Below, one piece after another: positions 24,621 through 33,276 of a stretch of DNA of 34,927 nucleotides. The DNA comes from CABQCM01 sp965145485 (lineage in GTDB: Bacteria; Bacillota; Clostridia; Oscillospirales; Acutalibacteraceae): assembly GCA_965145485.1 (NCBI GenBank), contig CBCTCU010000030.1, positions 1 through 34,927 on the forward strand, in the 5' to 3' direction. Position 1 is the first letter of the stretch. Each line of letters opens with the position of its first letter. The translations under genes were made by a program, and so were the position numbers. Below the pieces are notes generated by a model. It did no database searches. It was given only the letters and a program-made list of their open reading frames with translations, and was not told where the DNA came from.

Positions 24621-24847
24621 CCCTCTTTGGCAGAGAAAGCCTGCCCCACCGGCGGGACGGCAAGCAGGCCATGGTCCCGCGGCCGGTTGTCCGCAGATCA
24701 GGATGCCATCGTCACCTAGGCCAAACGGCTGTAAAGGGAGGCCGGCGCGCATCCCTTCTATCCAGGTTAGCCTACGGCGGCTGACGCCGGGAACGCCATT
24801 GCGAGTAGCCATACGGATACACAATACCATGTGAAAGGACGATCTCT
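24621..24847. other. Intergenic region upstream of maf
   Basis: About 230 bases with no gene. A promoter for maf should lie here; TTGCGA near 24799 is the only -35-like box and lacks a good -10 match. Confidence 0.5.
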
Positions 24848-25438
24848 TTGTCAAATTTTATTCTTGCTTCGGCCTCCCCCCGCCGGCAGGAGCTTTTGCA
24901 GCGGATAATCCCCCATTTTACGATCGAGCCGGCCGGCCTGGACGAATCGGCCGCCAATTCCCTTCCCGCCCGCGAACGGCCGAATTATCTGGCACGGGAA
25001 AAGGCCCTGCTGATTTCCAAAAAGCATCCAAACGCTGTCGTGCTCGGCTGCGACACGGGGGTGATTCTGGGCGGAGAAATGCTGGGCAAACCGAAAAACC
25101 CGGCGCAGGCGGCCGAGATGCTCCGACGCCTGTCCGGGCGGACTCATGAGGTGATAACCGGCTGCTGTCTTGCGCAAAACGGCCTGCTCTGGGCCATGCG
25201 TGCGGTTACCAAGGTGACCTTTTATCCCCTGTCGGAAGCTTGTATCGCCTCTTACATCGCCACCGACGAGCCATATGACAAGGCGGGCGGCTATGGAATA
25301 CAAAGCGCAGGAGGCCTGTTTGTCCGCCGCATCGTGGGGGATTACTACAACGTTGTCGGCCTCCCCCTTTCCTCCCTTGCGCGGCTGCTGCGGCGCGCCC
25401 AAAGGCAGGGGCGGCCCCCTATCTGTAAAGCGATATGA
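24848..25438 (+). CDS. maf: Maf-like nucleoside triphosphate pyrophosphatase
   Basis: A 196-residue cytoplasmic enzyme of the Maf/HAM1-like family that hydrolyses non-canonical or canonical nucleoside triphosphates to monophosphates; Maf is linked to septum arrest in Bacillus. The N-terminal ILASASPRRQELL (residues 5-17) is the family signature, followed by AREKA, the Asp in VLGCDTGV, GKPKNPAQAAEMLRRLSGRTHEV and DEPYDKAGGYGIQ. The start is TTG at 24848, with GAAAGGA eight bases upstream; no ATG fits the conserved N-terminus. It lies upstream of rny with ~500 bases between. Confidence 0.93.
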   Translation: MSNFILASASPRRQELLQRIIPHFTIEPAGLDESAANSLPARERPNYLAREKALLISKKHPNAVVLGCDTGVILGGEMLGKPKNPAQAAEMLRRLSGRTHEVITGCCLAQNGLLWAMRAVTKVTFYPLSEACIASYIATDEPYDKAGGYGIQSAGGLFVRRIVGDYYNVVGLPLSSLARLLRRAQRQGRPPICKAI

Positions 25439-25714
25439 GCCCTGTGCCGTACCGCGCAGGATGGTGCGGATTCAGTCGGCCCGCCGATGCCGGTCCGGTT
25501 TAAAAAAGTGGAATAGCGCCATGTTGTGCTCTAACCAGTCAAAAAATCAGAGCAAGAAATGTGTGGCATGCCCCGACACAGAGCCGCCAAAAAGGGGCCA
25601 ACGCCTCGGAAAAGGCCAAGAACGCCACTTTTCATCAGTCCATGAGAGATAAACTGGTTTTCCCCTGACAAAAGGGCCGGTTTCCGAGTTTTGCAACAAA
25701 TACGGCCGGGCGTA
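25439..25714. other. Intergenic region between maf and the rny promoter
   Basis: About 275 bases with no recognisable gene, RNA or hairpin terminator. Together with the rny leader the gap between the two genes is about 495 bases. Confidence 0.5.
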
Positions 25715-25743
25715 TTGACATTTCCCGCAATTGGATATAAAAT
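25715..25743 (+). promoter_or_regulatory. Promoter of rny
   Basis: TTGACA (25715-25720), 17 bases, TAAAAT (25738-25743), followed by AT-rich sequence. The leader to the rny start at 25934 is about 180 bases. Confidence 0.85.
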
Positions 25744-25933
25744 AATTTTAATGTGTTTCTATGCGAAATATCGTCCTCAGTTTGGCGAATGAGGGCAAGT
25801 TTCAATATGCAACCATTCGGGTGGGTCCGCGGCCTGAGCTCGACGGCGGACCGGGTTGATCCGCAGCCTGGGGAGGGAGGCGAAAGGCCGTCTCTTCAAA
25901 GCGGTTAATATAGAAGGAGGTGTCCCTTTTCCC

Positions 25934-27487
25934 ATGGATCTGATAGCATTTTTCATCGGACTGGCCGTGGGTGGCGTTGTGCTGGGAACCGTTTGTTTTT
26001 TTGCCGGCATCCGCTTCCGTAAAAAGAAAGCGGAAGCGGCCATTGGGTCTGCCGAGGAGGAGTCCATCCGCCTGCTCAACGACGCGATGAAGAACGCCGA
26101 GGCCAAACGCAAGGAAATGACGCTGGAGGCCAAGGATGAAATTCATCGTCTGCGCACCGAGGCGGATAAGGAAATTCGCGAGCGCCGCAGCGAGATTCAG
26201 CGGCAGGAGCGCAGGCTTCAGCAAAAGGAAGAATCCCTGGACAAAAAAGTCGCCAACCTGGAGACAAAGGAAGAAAAAATGAACCAAAAGGCCCGCGAGA
26301 TCGACGACCGGCTCGCCGAGGCCGAAACCATTAAGAAAAGCCAGTTTGAGATGCTCGAGCGCATCTCGGGCTACACGGCCGACCAGGCCAAAGCCTATCT
26401 GCTCGACAACCTGGAGACCGAGCTGACCCACGAAAAGGCGGTCAAGGTGCTCGATTTTGAGCAAAAATTCAAGGAGACCGTGGAGGATAAAGCGCGCGAG
26501 ATGATCAGTCAGGCCATCCAGCGCTGCGCCGCCGACCACTCTTCCGAGGCGACCGTTTCGGTGGTCGCGCTGCCAAACGACGATATGAAGGGCCGCATCA
26601 TTGGCCGCGAAGGCCGGAATATCCGCGCCCTTGAGACCATGACCGGCGTCGACCTGATTATCGACGATACGCCCGAGGCCATTACCCTGTCCTGCTTTGA
26701 TCCCATCCGGCGGGAGATCGCCCGCCTGACGCTGGAGAAGCTGATTGCCGACGGCCGTATCCATCCCGCCCGCATTGAGGACATGTATGAAAAGGCCCGC
26801 AAGGAGGTGGACCATGTCATCAAGCAGGAGGGCGAGAGGGCTATTCTGGAGACGGGTATCCACAATATCCATCCCGAGCTGGTCAAGTTGCTCGGCCGGT
26901 TGCATTACCGCACCAGCTATGGGCAAAACATACTCAACCACTCCCTCGAGGTGTCTTATCTCACCGGTCTGATGGCCGCGGAGCTTGGGGAGGACGTCGG
27001 CCTTGCCCGCCGCGCCGGCCTGCTTCACGACATCGGCAAGGCGCTCGACCATGAAATGGAGGGTTCCCATATCCAGCTCGGCGTTGAGGTCGCCAAAAAG
27101 TACAAGGAGAATGAGCAGGTCATCCACGCCATCCAGGCTCACCACGGCGATGTGGAGACCAAAACGGTCATCGCTTGTCTCGTACAGGCGGCCGACGCCA
27201 TCTCGGCCGCGCGTCCGGGCGCCCGCCGCGAAAACATCGAAAACTACATCAAACGTCTGGAAAAACTCGAGGAAATCGCCAATTCCTTTGAGGGCGTTTC
27301 GGATTCCTTCGCCATTCAGGCCGGCCGCGAGATCCGCATCATGGTCAAGCCTGAGGTGATTTCGGACGATCAAATGGTGCTCACCGCCCGCGAGATTGTC
27401 AAAAAAATCGAAGACGATCTCGACTATCCCGGGCAGGTTAAAGTGCACGTCATCCGTGAGAGCCGGGCCATTGAATACGCCAGATAG
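25934..27487 (+). CDS. rny: Ribonuclease Y
   Basis: A 517-residue membrane-anchored endoribonuclease that starts bulk mRNA decay in Gram-positives. The N-terminal hydrophobic helix (MDLIAFFIGLAVGGVVLGTV, 1-20) anchors it. A long charged coiled coil runs from ~30 to ~190, a KH domain follows with GRIIGREGRNIR (from ~220), and the HD domain has the metal pair His365-Asp366 in LLHDIGKALDHE. Length and domain order match the family. The ATG at 25934 has AAGGAGGTG upstream; upstream in-frame starts precede this site. ymdB is next, as in Bacillus, but a terminator lies between. Confidence 0.96.
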   Translation: MDLIAFFIGLAVGGVVLGTVCFFAGIRFRKKKAEAAIGSAEEESIRLLNDAMKNAEAKRKEMTLEAKDEIHRLRTEADKEIRERRSEIQRQERRLQQKEESLDKKVANLETKEEKMNQKAREIDDRLAEAETIKKSQFEMLERISGYTADQAKAYLLDNLETELTHEKAVKVLDFEQKFKETVEDKAREMISQAIQRCAADHSSEATVSVVALPNDDMKGRIIGREGRNIRALETMTGVDLIIDDTPEAITLSCFDPIRREIARLTLEKLIADGRIHPARIEDMYEKARKEVDHVIKQEGERAILETGIHNIHPELVKLLGRLHYRTSYGQNILNHSLEVSYLTGLMAAELGEDVGLARRAGLLHDIGKALDHEMEGSHIQLGVEVAKKYKENEQVIHAIQAHHGDVETKTVIACLVQAADAISAARPGARRENIENYIKRLEKLEEIANSFEGVSDSFAIQAGREIRIMVKPEVISDDQMVLTAREIVKKIEDDLDYPGQVKVHVIRESRAIEYAR

Positions 27488-27510
27488 TGGGGCCGTTACT
27501 AACACAATGC

Positions 27511-27540
27511 GCCGGGCGGGATCACTCGCCCGGCCTTTTT
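27511..27540 (+). terminator. Terminator or attenuator between rny and ymdB
   Basis: GCCGGGCG (27511-27518), loop, CGCCCGGC (27527-27534), C, then TTTTT (27536-27540). A strong structure that ends 20 bases before the ymdB start, so ymdB depends on read-through or on a promoter I cannot identify. Confidence 0.75.
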
Positions 27541-27559
27541 GAAAGGACGCAGACAGCCT

Positions 27560-28354
27560 ATGCAGATCAATATCCTCATGATCGGCGATGTGGTGGGCTC
27601 GACCGGATGCAAAGCCCTTCGGGAATGCCTGCCCCGCCTTAAGCGGGAATTGCAGGCCGATCTGGTCATCGTCAATGGGGAGAATTCGGCCGATGGCAAC
27701 GGCGTGCTCCCCGTTTCGGTCAATCACATTTTTGACAGCGGGGCCGATGTGATTACAGGGGGGAACCACTCCTTCCGCCGGCGGGAATGCTACGAGCTGC
27801 TCGATTCCTCCCCCTTCTTCCTCCGCCCGGCGAATTATCCTTCCTCCGCCCCGGGCAGGGGCATGTGCCTGGTCGACCGGGGTGCCTGGCGCGCCGCGGT
27901 CATCAGCCTTTGCGGCGTGGTTTATCTCGAACCGCTGGCTTGCCCCTTTGAGACGGCGGACCGTCTGGTGGCCCAGGCAAAGGCCGAAGGGGCGCAGATG
28001 ATTTTCGTGGATTTTCACGCCGAGGCCACGGGGGAAAAAAAAGCCCTTGGTTATTACCTCGACGGAAGGGTCACCGCCCTGGCGGGCACCCATACCCATG
28101 TGCCGACCGCCGATGCCCAGATCCTCCCCTGTGGCACCGGGTATATCACCGATCTTGGCATGGCCGGCCCCAGCCAGTCGGTGCTCGGCGTCAAACCGGA
28201 AAGCTCCATTGCCCGCCTCAAGGGCAAGATCCCGATTCGTTTTGAAAACGCCGCTGGTCCCTGTCAGATTTCCGGGGTACTGTTTACCGCCGACCGGGAT
28301 ACCGGCAAGACCATTTCTGTAAAACCTGTGGTCAAAAACCTCCAAACAGCATAG
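27560..28354 (+). CDS. ymdB: YmdB-like metallophosphoesterase (TIGR00282 family)
   Basis: A 264-residue cytoplasmic binuclear metal enzyme; Bacillus YmdB hydrolyses 2',3'-cyclic nucleotides and affects biofilm and motility choices. The metal-binding motifs are visible: NILMIGDVVGSTG at the N-terminus, IVNGENSADGNGVLP, TGGNHSFRRRE, DFHAEATGEK and AGTHTHVPTAD. The order and length fit the family. The ATG at 27560 has AAAGGA upstream, at a slightly long spacing. Gene order rny-ymdB is conserved in Firmicutes. No clear terminator follows before the solute-binding protein promoter. Confidence 0.92.
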   Translation: MQINILMIGDVVGSTGCKALRECLPRLKRELQADLVIVNGENSADGNGVLPVSVNHIFDSGADVITGGNHSFRRRECYELLDSSPFFLRPANYPSSAPGRGMCLVDRGAWRAAVISLCGVVYLEPLACPFETADRLVAQAKAEGAQMIFVDFHAEATGEKKALGYYLDGRVTALAGTHTHVPTADAQILPCGTGYITDLGMAGPSQSVLGVKPESSIARLKGKIPIRFENAAGPCQISGVLFTADRDTGKTISVKPVVKNLQTA

Positions 28355-28503
28355 TATGTGATAGCAGTTTTTGTACAGCCTGATGGTAGGCGCTATTTTG
28401 ATTTAAAAAATAATTACAAAAATTTAACCTTTTCAAAACCCCTGATTTCATCGCGTTTTTCGAGGCAAGTATAGGAAATACACAAAAAAAGGCCACCAAA
28501 GTA

Positions 28504-28532
28504 TTGAAATTTTTCGTCCCTTGTGTTACACT
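28504..28532 (+). promoter_or_regulatory. Promoter of the solute-binding lipoprotein gene
   Basis: TTGAAA (28504-28509), 17 bases, TACACT (28527-28532). The AT-rich run upstream at 28398-28440 could act as an UP element. Confidence 0.7.
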
Positions 28533-28574
28533 GTGATAAACAAAATAATAATTTTGTCAGGAGGTAAATGTCAA

Positions 28575-30485
28575 ATGCGTACACAGTTAAAGTCAACCTT
28601 GGCACTTGTGCTGGCGTTGCTCATCTGTGTGTCGGTCTTCGCAGCCTGTAGTGGCGGCGGCGACGATGGCACCAGTACAGTGAGCACACCAATCTCAATT
28701 GCCCCGGTGCCCAGCGAGGCGGAGATTGATCTCGAGTCGCGCGAGATCACCATGGCTTATGGCTCCACCTTCGCTGATCTGAAGCAGGACCTGATGGATC
28801 AGGGCCAGCTTGCGGAGGACGAAACCCTTCAGCTCTTCCAGGCGGACGGCGTCACCGAGATCACCGATGAGGCCACCCCGCTGGTCAGCGGCATGATCGC
28901 GATCAAGAAAAATGCCGCCGGCGAGGAGGTCTTCAGCCTGACTCTGGTCATTGAGGCTGAGGTCACTTCCGTCTACGTTGACGAAGAAGGCAACACCGTC
29001 ATCGAAAGAGACGACGGTTCGACCGAAACCTACAATAGCGAGGGTGAACAGGTCAGCACCACTCCCCCCAGCACGAGCACCGGCACCGGTGAAGGCGGCA
29101 ACAGCACTGGCAACAGCACTGGCGGCAGCACCGGCGGTAGCACCGGCGATGCAGGCAGCTCCAACGGCGGCACTGGTGATGCGGGCAGTTCCAACGGCGG
29201 CGGCAACGTGAGCATCAATCCCAGCTCGCGTCCCAGTATTGTCCCTTCGGATCCTCCCACGAATGAAGACATCACCCTGAGGATCGCCGGCGATTCGAGC
29301 GATCAGTCGCTGGTTATGGCCGTTATGGCTTACCGTCAGCAGTATCCCAACGTCAGCATCAGCATCGTTCCCGCCCAGGGCGGCAAATACACCAGCCTCG
29401 ACAACTTAAGGATGCAGCTTGCGAGCGGTAACGCCCCCGACGTCGTCCTGATGGACGCGGTGTATGTGGCGGCGGCCGGTTATCAGAACCAGCTGCTCAA
29501 CCTGCAGGATTTCGGCTCTGATAAGGTTGCCGACAAGTTTATCGAGTCCTGCTGGGATTCGGTGAAATCCAACATTGAAGGTCTGGAAGCCCAGTATGGC
29601 CTTCCCTTTGACTGCAACACCATTCTGCAGTTCTACAACAAGAGCCTGCTTGACGAGGCCGGCGTGACCACCGTTCCCGAGAATTGGGAGAGCTTGGTCA
29701 GTGCGATGCAGCGTCTGGATGCTCTGCCCCAGGTTACCAGCCCCTTCACCCTGATGGTTAACTTCGATCAGAGCTTGGGTGAGAAAAACTACGCTGCCTT
29801 CCAGTGGATGATGTGGCTGTGGAGGATGGGCGGCGACGTGCTCAACAGCACCCTGACCGAAGCTGCCTTTAACGAGCAGCCCGGCGTGGACGCTCTCCAG
29901 ATGTATGTCGACATGGTTACCCAGTACGGCGTCAAGGATTCGTATGATGTCGGCGAGTTCCTTACTGGCGGTACTTCCGGTTTCACCATGATGACCAACA
30001 ACCTGTACAACCAGACGGTTGGCAGCAGCACCACCAACATTGAATTCGGCGCTACGCTTCTGCCCGAACTGAAAGCTGGCGTGCCCCGCTATTCCGGCCT
30101 GGGCCTGTATGCTGTGGCTCTGCCCAACAAGATTTCCTCGGCTGGCGATGAGGCCGCTGTGGCAGCCGCGACCGCTAAGGCGCAGCATGCTTACAACTTC
30201 GCCGAGTTCTACACCACCAGCCTGGAATACCAGATGATGTACTGTGAATCCACCCTGCTGATGCCGTCCCTGAAGGCCGGCGAGGGCCAGGGCCCGTTCA
30301 CTGGTGAGTACTGGACGGTTGCTTATGAGCAGCTGCGTACTTCCAAGTATCGTCCTGGTGTTAAGAACTGGGATACCATCGAGACGGTTCTCAGCGAGGC
30401 TATCAACAACGCGGTGAACAACGTCCGGTCGCCGAAAGAGGCCCTGGATGCTGCCGCCGTTCAGACCAACCGTCAGTTGGCCTAG
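28575..30485 (+). CDS. Extracellular sugar-binding lipoprotein with extra N-terminal domain
   Basis: A 636-residue lipoprotein. The signal peptide ends at a lipobox (FAAC, Cys25). A ~110-residue domain follows (~45-130, EITMAYGSTFADLKQDLMDQ and GMIAIKKNAAGEE); its pattern resembles small beta domains that often sit next to dockerins, but that is a loose match. A Gly/Ser/Thr-rich linker (~160-210) leads to a family 1 ABC solute-binding domain from ~220 (ITLRIAGDSSDQSLVMAVM, GNAPDVVLMDA, PENWESLVSAM). The binding-protein family captures oligosaccharides for an ABC importer, but no permease or ATPase gene is adjacent and a terminator follows. The start at 28575 has AGGAGGTAA upstream. The linker suggests a surface-extended binder. 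The ligand is unknown. Confidence 0.85.
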   Translation: MRTQLKSTLALVLALLICVSVFAACSGGGDDGTSTVSTPISIAPVPSEAEIDLESREITMAYGSTFADLKQDLMDQGQLAEDETLQLFQADGVTEITDEATPLVSGMIAIKKNAAGEEVFSLTLVIEAEVTSVYVDEEGNTVIERDDGSTETYNSEGEQVSTTPPSTSTGTGEGGNSTGNSTGGSTGGSTGDAGSSNGGTGDAGSSNGGGNVSINPSSRPSIVPSDPPTNEDITLRIAGDSSDQSLVMAVMAYRQQYPNVSISIVPAQGGKYTSLDNLRMQLASGNAPDVVLMDAVYVAAAGYQNQLLNLQDFGSDKVADKFIESCWDSVKSNIEGLEAQYGLPFDCNTILQFYNKSLLDEAGVTTVPENWESLVSAMQRLDALPQVTSPFTLMVNFDQSLGEKNYAAFQWMMWLWRMGGDVLNSTLTEAAFNEQPGVDALQMYVDMVTQYGVKDSYDVGEFLTGGTSGFTMMTNNLYNQTVGSSTTNIEFGATLLPELKAGVPRYSGLGLYAVALPNKISSAGDEAAVAAATAKAQHAYNFAEFYTTSLEYQMMYCESTLLMPSLKAGEGQGPFTGEYWTVAYEQLRTSKYRPGVKNWDTIETVLSEAINNAVNNVRSPKEALDAAAVQTNRQLA

Positions 30486-30526
30486 TTTGGTGTTCGGAGT
30501 ATTCCATTCGTCAATACCGAATTAAC

Positions 30527-30562
30527 AAAGACCGGCAACCTACTGGTTGCCGGTCTTTTTCT
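30527..30562 (+). terminator. Terminator after the solute-binding gene
   Basis: A perfect 14-bp stem: AAAGACCGGCAACC (30527-30540), TACT loop, GGTTGCCGGTCTTT (30545-30558), then TT. The A/T flanks allow it to work strongly on the plus strand. Confidence 0.9.
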
Positions 30563-30703
30563 ATTGCTTCCTATGAAAGTGGAAAAGGCGCTGGTGTAAG
30601 AGCTGACTTTTTCGGCATCATTCGGCCCCATGACGGGATATGTGGTATCCGCAAATTCGGGCTTTCGGATTACAAGGGATGACCACTGGTTAGTCCGCCA
30701 TAC
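30563..30703 (+). other. Segment between two terminators, possible small RNA
   Basis: 141 bases lying between two strong plus-strand terminators. No gene of useful length is seen (one 9-codon frame at 30573 has no clear binding site). A short RNA is one explanation; a second backup terminator is another. I found no convincing promoter. Confidence 0.25.
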
Positions 30704-30744
30704 GCCGTGGCAAAGAGCTCTTCTCTCTTTGCCACGGCCTTTTT
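30704..30744 (+). terminator. Second terminator ahead of P3
   Basis: GCCGTGGCAAAGAG (30704-30717), 7-base loop, CTCTTTGCCACGGC (30725-30738), C, TTTTT. A perfect 14-bp stem that shields P3 from upstream read-through. Confidence 0.9.
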
Positions 30745-30939
30745 AAAATACTTTCATAATGGACAGCGCCTTATGAGTAACCCATTGGTTTCATGTCTTT
30801 AAGGACGGCCAAACCGGCGAGCCATATAACAACTTTTCATTGGTTGAAGGCCACCTAGTCTTGTTACACAAAAATTGGGCGCAGGTTTGTGCTTTCCTAC
30901 AAGAATGCTTTATCGGGTAAAACAAACCGAGCTTTCGGA
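30745..30939. other. Upstream region of P3
   Basis: About 195 bases with no gene seen. A GCTTTCGGATT string at 30931 repeats one at 30661. Confidence 0.5.
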
Positions 30940-30968
30940 TTGCATTTCGCGGGCGATCGTGCTACAAT
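30940..30968 (+). promoter_or_regulatory. Promoter of P3 and GH2
   Basis: TTGCAT (30940-30945), 17 bases, TACAAT (30963-30968). An in-frame ATG at 30969 immediately follows the -10 box, so it cannot be the true start; the ATG at 31026 is used. Confidence 0.75.
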
Positions 30969-31025
30969 ATGCGCGATTTGGATTCCCAGAATCCAACAAA
31001 TTCTACCCATCGGGGGGTATGGAAA

Positions 31026-33179
31026 ATGCCTTATATTCGCGACAAATCCTGTGAATTTACCGGTGTTCAGGAAAATGCAGAATACCGGGACAGCACCAAC
31101 ACACAATGCGATTTCGTTATGGTCTACGGCCTCGACGCCACCACGACCGACCGCATCAACGCTTTTCGCGACAAGGGCTATGTCGTCCATCTGATGACCG
31201 GCATCGCCTGGGGTGCGTATCAGGACTACTTAAAGGGCCAGTACGACGGGCGGGAGCACTGGGACGAGTCCCAGACCCAGCGCGACGGCAGCGTCGTCGG
31301 CCACGGCCCGGAGACGCCTTACATGGTTCCCACCATCTCCTTTGCCGACTATATTACTGAGAAGATCAAGCCCGCCATCGATGCAGGCGTACTCGCCGTG
31401 CATTTTGAGGAACCCGAGTACTGGAGCTTTGGAGGCTACGCCGAGGCTTTCAAACGGGAGTTTGAGCTGTATTATCGCCGTCCGTGGCAGCGCTTCCACG
31501 AGTCGGTCGACAGCGTTTATGAAGGCTCCAAGCTGATGGCCTATCTCTACACTCGTACCCTGGATCGGGTATGCTCCGCGCTCAAGGAGTATGCCAAGGT
31601 AAAATACGACAGAGTCGTGCGTTTTTATGTGCCTACCCACAGCCTGCTCAGCTATACCCAAATTCGTATGGTGAGCCCGGAATCCAAGCTGATGGAGATT
31701 CCCAGCGTGGATGGTTACATCGCCCAGATTTGGACCGGTACGAGCCGCATGCCCTCGCTGTATAACGGCGTGCGCAAAGAACGCACCTTTGAAACCGGGT
31801 TCTTTGAGTATGGCATTATGCAGGAATTGGTCAAGGGAAGCGACCGTAGAATGTGGTTCCTGCACGACCCGGTGGAGGACGATCCCGGCCACGACTGGGC
31901 TGATTATGAGTACAATTACGTCAAGACGGTGGTTGCCTCCCTCTATCAGCCCCATATCTGGCACTACGAAATCGCCCCCTGGCCCCACCGTGTCTTTGAC
32001 GGCACCTATCCGCGCGGCGAACGGTTTGATCCCAGCGAAGCACAGCCCATCCCCCGCCATTACACTACGTTGCTATCCAACATCATGAACATGCTCGGCG
32101 ACATGGATCAGCCCATCGCCAAGGTCAACGATCTTGATTACGGCGTCGGCGTGTTCATGGCGGATTCCTGCATGTATCAGCGCCAGCTCCCCGACACCTG
32201 CGCGGGTGAGAACGATCCCACCGGGCTCAATGCCAAGGCGGTCGATATGTCCCTGCCCGACTTTATGGGCCTGGCCATGCCGTTAATCAAGCACGGCCTG
32301 CCGGTGCGCCCGGTGCAGCTTGACAATGTCAACCGCTATCCGGGTTATCTGAAGGATTACGATGTGCTCATTCTGTCTTACGAATTCTTCAAGCCCGACT
32401 CCCCCAGCATCAATACCTCCATCGCCAATTGGGTGGCCGAAGGTGGCGTTCTGGTCTACGTTGGCGACGGAAGCGACCCCTTCCACGGCGTGAAAAGCTG
32501 GTGGAACCAAAACGGGGAATACAACACCCCCGCCGAGCACCTCATGGAGCAGCTCGGCCTGGGAAAATCACCCGTCAACGGGATTTATACCTATGGCAAG
32601 GGGCAGGTTTCGGTGCTCAACGAGCGGCCTGCTTTGCTGTGTGAGACCGACGCGGGCTCTGCCCTGATGCGGGATACGGTCGAGGCGGCCATGGCCACCA
32701 AGGGCTATCGGTGGAATCATACCAATGTCCTTTTGCTGCGCCGCGGCACCTATCTGGTCGTCTCCTGTATGGACGAAAGCTGCACCGATACCCCCTTCTG
32801 TGAGGATGGATTGTTTGTCGATATGACCGATCCTTATCTGCCCGTCGTCAAGCAGGCCAAGGCCCTGCCGAATGAAAACAAGATTTTCTTTGACCTCAAT
32901 ACCATTTCGCGCGATGAATGGCGCATCATCGGCACTTCGCTTCGCATTCATGCGATGGAAGTGGACGCGGCTGGCTTTATGATTGACTGCGAGGGCATGG
33001 ATCGTCTCGACGCAGTGCTGCGGCTGCGGTTTGCCAAGGCCCCTGCTTCTGTGAGCGCGGTATGCAAGGAATGTGGTAGCACAGTCCCTGTCGCCTGTGA
33101 ATGGGATGAGGAGAGCGCCACCGCCCTGCTGAAACTCCAGAGCACCGGCAAGCGCCTGATCATCAAAGGGACATTCTAA
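31026..33179 (+). CDS. P3: intracellular paralogue of the dockerin proteins
   Basis: A 717-residue protein with no signal peptide or dockerin, so probably cytoplasmic. It lines up with P1 and P2. The N-terminal part (DYLKGQYDGREHWDESQ, then YMVPTISFADY) matches P1 strongly. The core has FEEPEYW (127-133), THS (204-206), AQIWT (233-237), HDPVED (280-285) and WPHR (319-322); the amidotransferase-like domain has LILSYEFFKPDSP and IANWVAEGG at about 460-490. I infer a glycoside hydrolase-like TIM barrel with Glu129 as a catalytic candidate, but this is unproven. The ATG at 31026 has GGGGGGT upstream. It shares a transcript with the GH2 gene 97 bases downstream. It lacks the beta-rich tail of P1 and P2. 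Confidence 0.8.
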   Translation: MPYIRDKSCEFTGVQENAEYRDSTNTQCDFVMVYGLDATTTDRINAFRDKGYVVHLMTGIAWGAYQDYLKGQYDGREHWDESQTQRDGSVVGHGPETPYMVPTISFADYITEKIKPAIDAGVLAVHFEEPEYWSFGGYAEAFKREFELYYRRPWQRFHESVDSVYEGSKLMAYLYTRTLDRVCSALKEYAKVKYDRVVRFYVPTHSLLSYTQIRMVSPESKLMEIPSVDGYIAQIWTGTSRMPSLYNGVRKERTFETGFFEYGIMQELVKGSDRRMWFLHDPVEDDPGHDWADYEYNYVKTVVASLYQPHIWHYEIAPWPHRVFDGTYPRGERFDPSEAQPIPRHYTTLLSNIMNMLGDMDQPIAKVNDLDYGVGVFMADSCMYQRQLPDTCAGENDPTGLNAKAVDMSLPDFMGLAMPLIKHGLPVRPVQLDNVNRYPGYLKDYDVLILSYEFFKPDSPSINTSIANWVAEGGVLVYVGDGSDPFHGVKSWWNQNGEYNTPAEHLMEQLGLGKSPVNGIYTYGKGQVSVLNERPALLCETDAGSALMRDTVEAAMATKGYRWNHTNVLLLRRGTYLVVSCMDESCTDTPFCEDGLFVDMTDPYLPVVKQAKALPNENKIFFDLNTISRDEWRIIGTSLRIHAMEVDAAGFMIDCEGMDRLDAVLRLRFAKAPASVSAVCKECGSTVPVACEWDEESATALLKLQSTGKRLIIKGTF

Positions 33180-33218
33180 GACCCTTTCGACCGATATCCT
33201 AATGGTAACTTATGCCAA

Positions 33219-33249
33219 CGCCCGCGCCTTCCCGAAAAGGGCGCGGGCG
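33219..33249 (+). promoter_or_regulatory. Hairpin between P3 and GH2
   Basis: CGCCCGCGCC (33219-33228) and GGCGCGGGCG (33240-33249) pair perfectly across 11 bases, but no T-run follows, so it is unlikely to terminate. It may stabilise or process the message between the two genes. Confidence 0.4.
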
Positions 33250-33276
33250 CTGGCCCCACTTATTTGGAGGGAACCA

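Noticed and set aside
25802..28345. 847-codon open frame on the minus strand across rny and ymdB
   Set aside because: It lies opposite two clearly recognised genes, has no family resemblance and is explained by GC-rich codon use.
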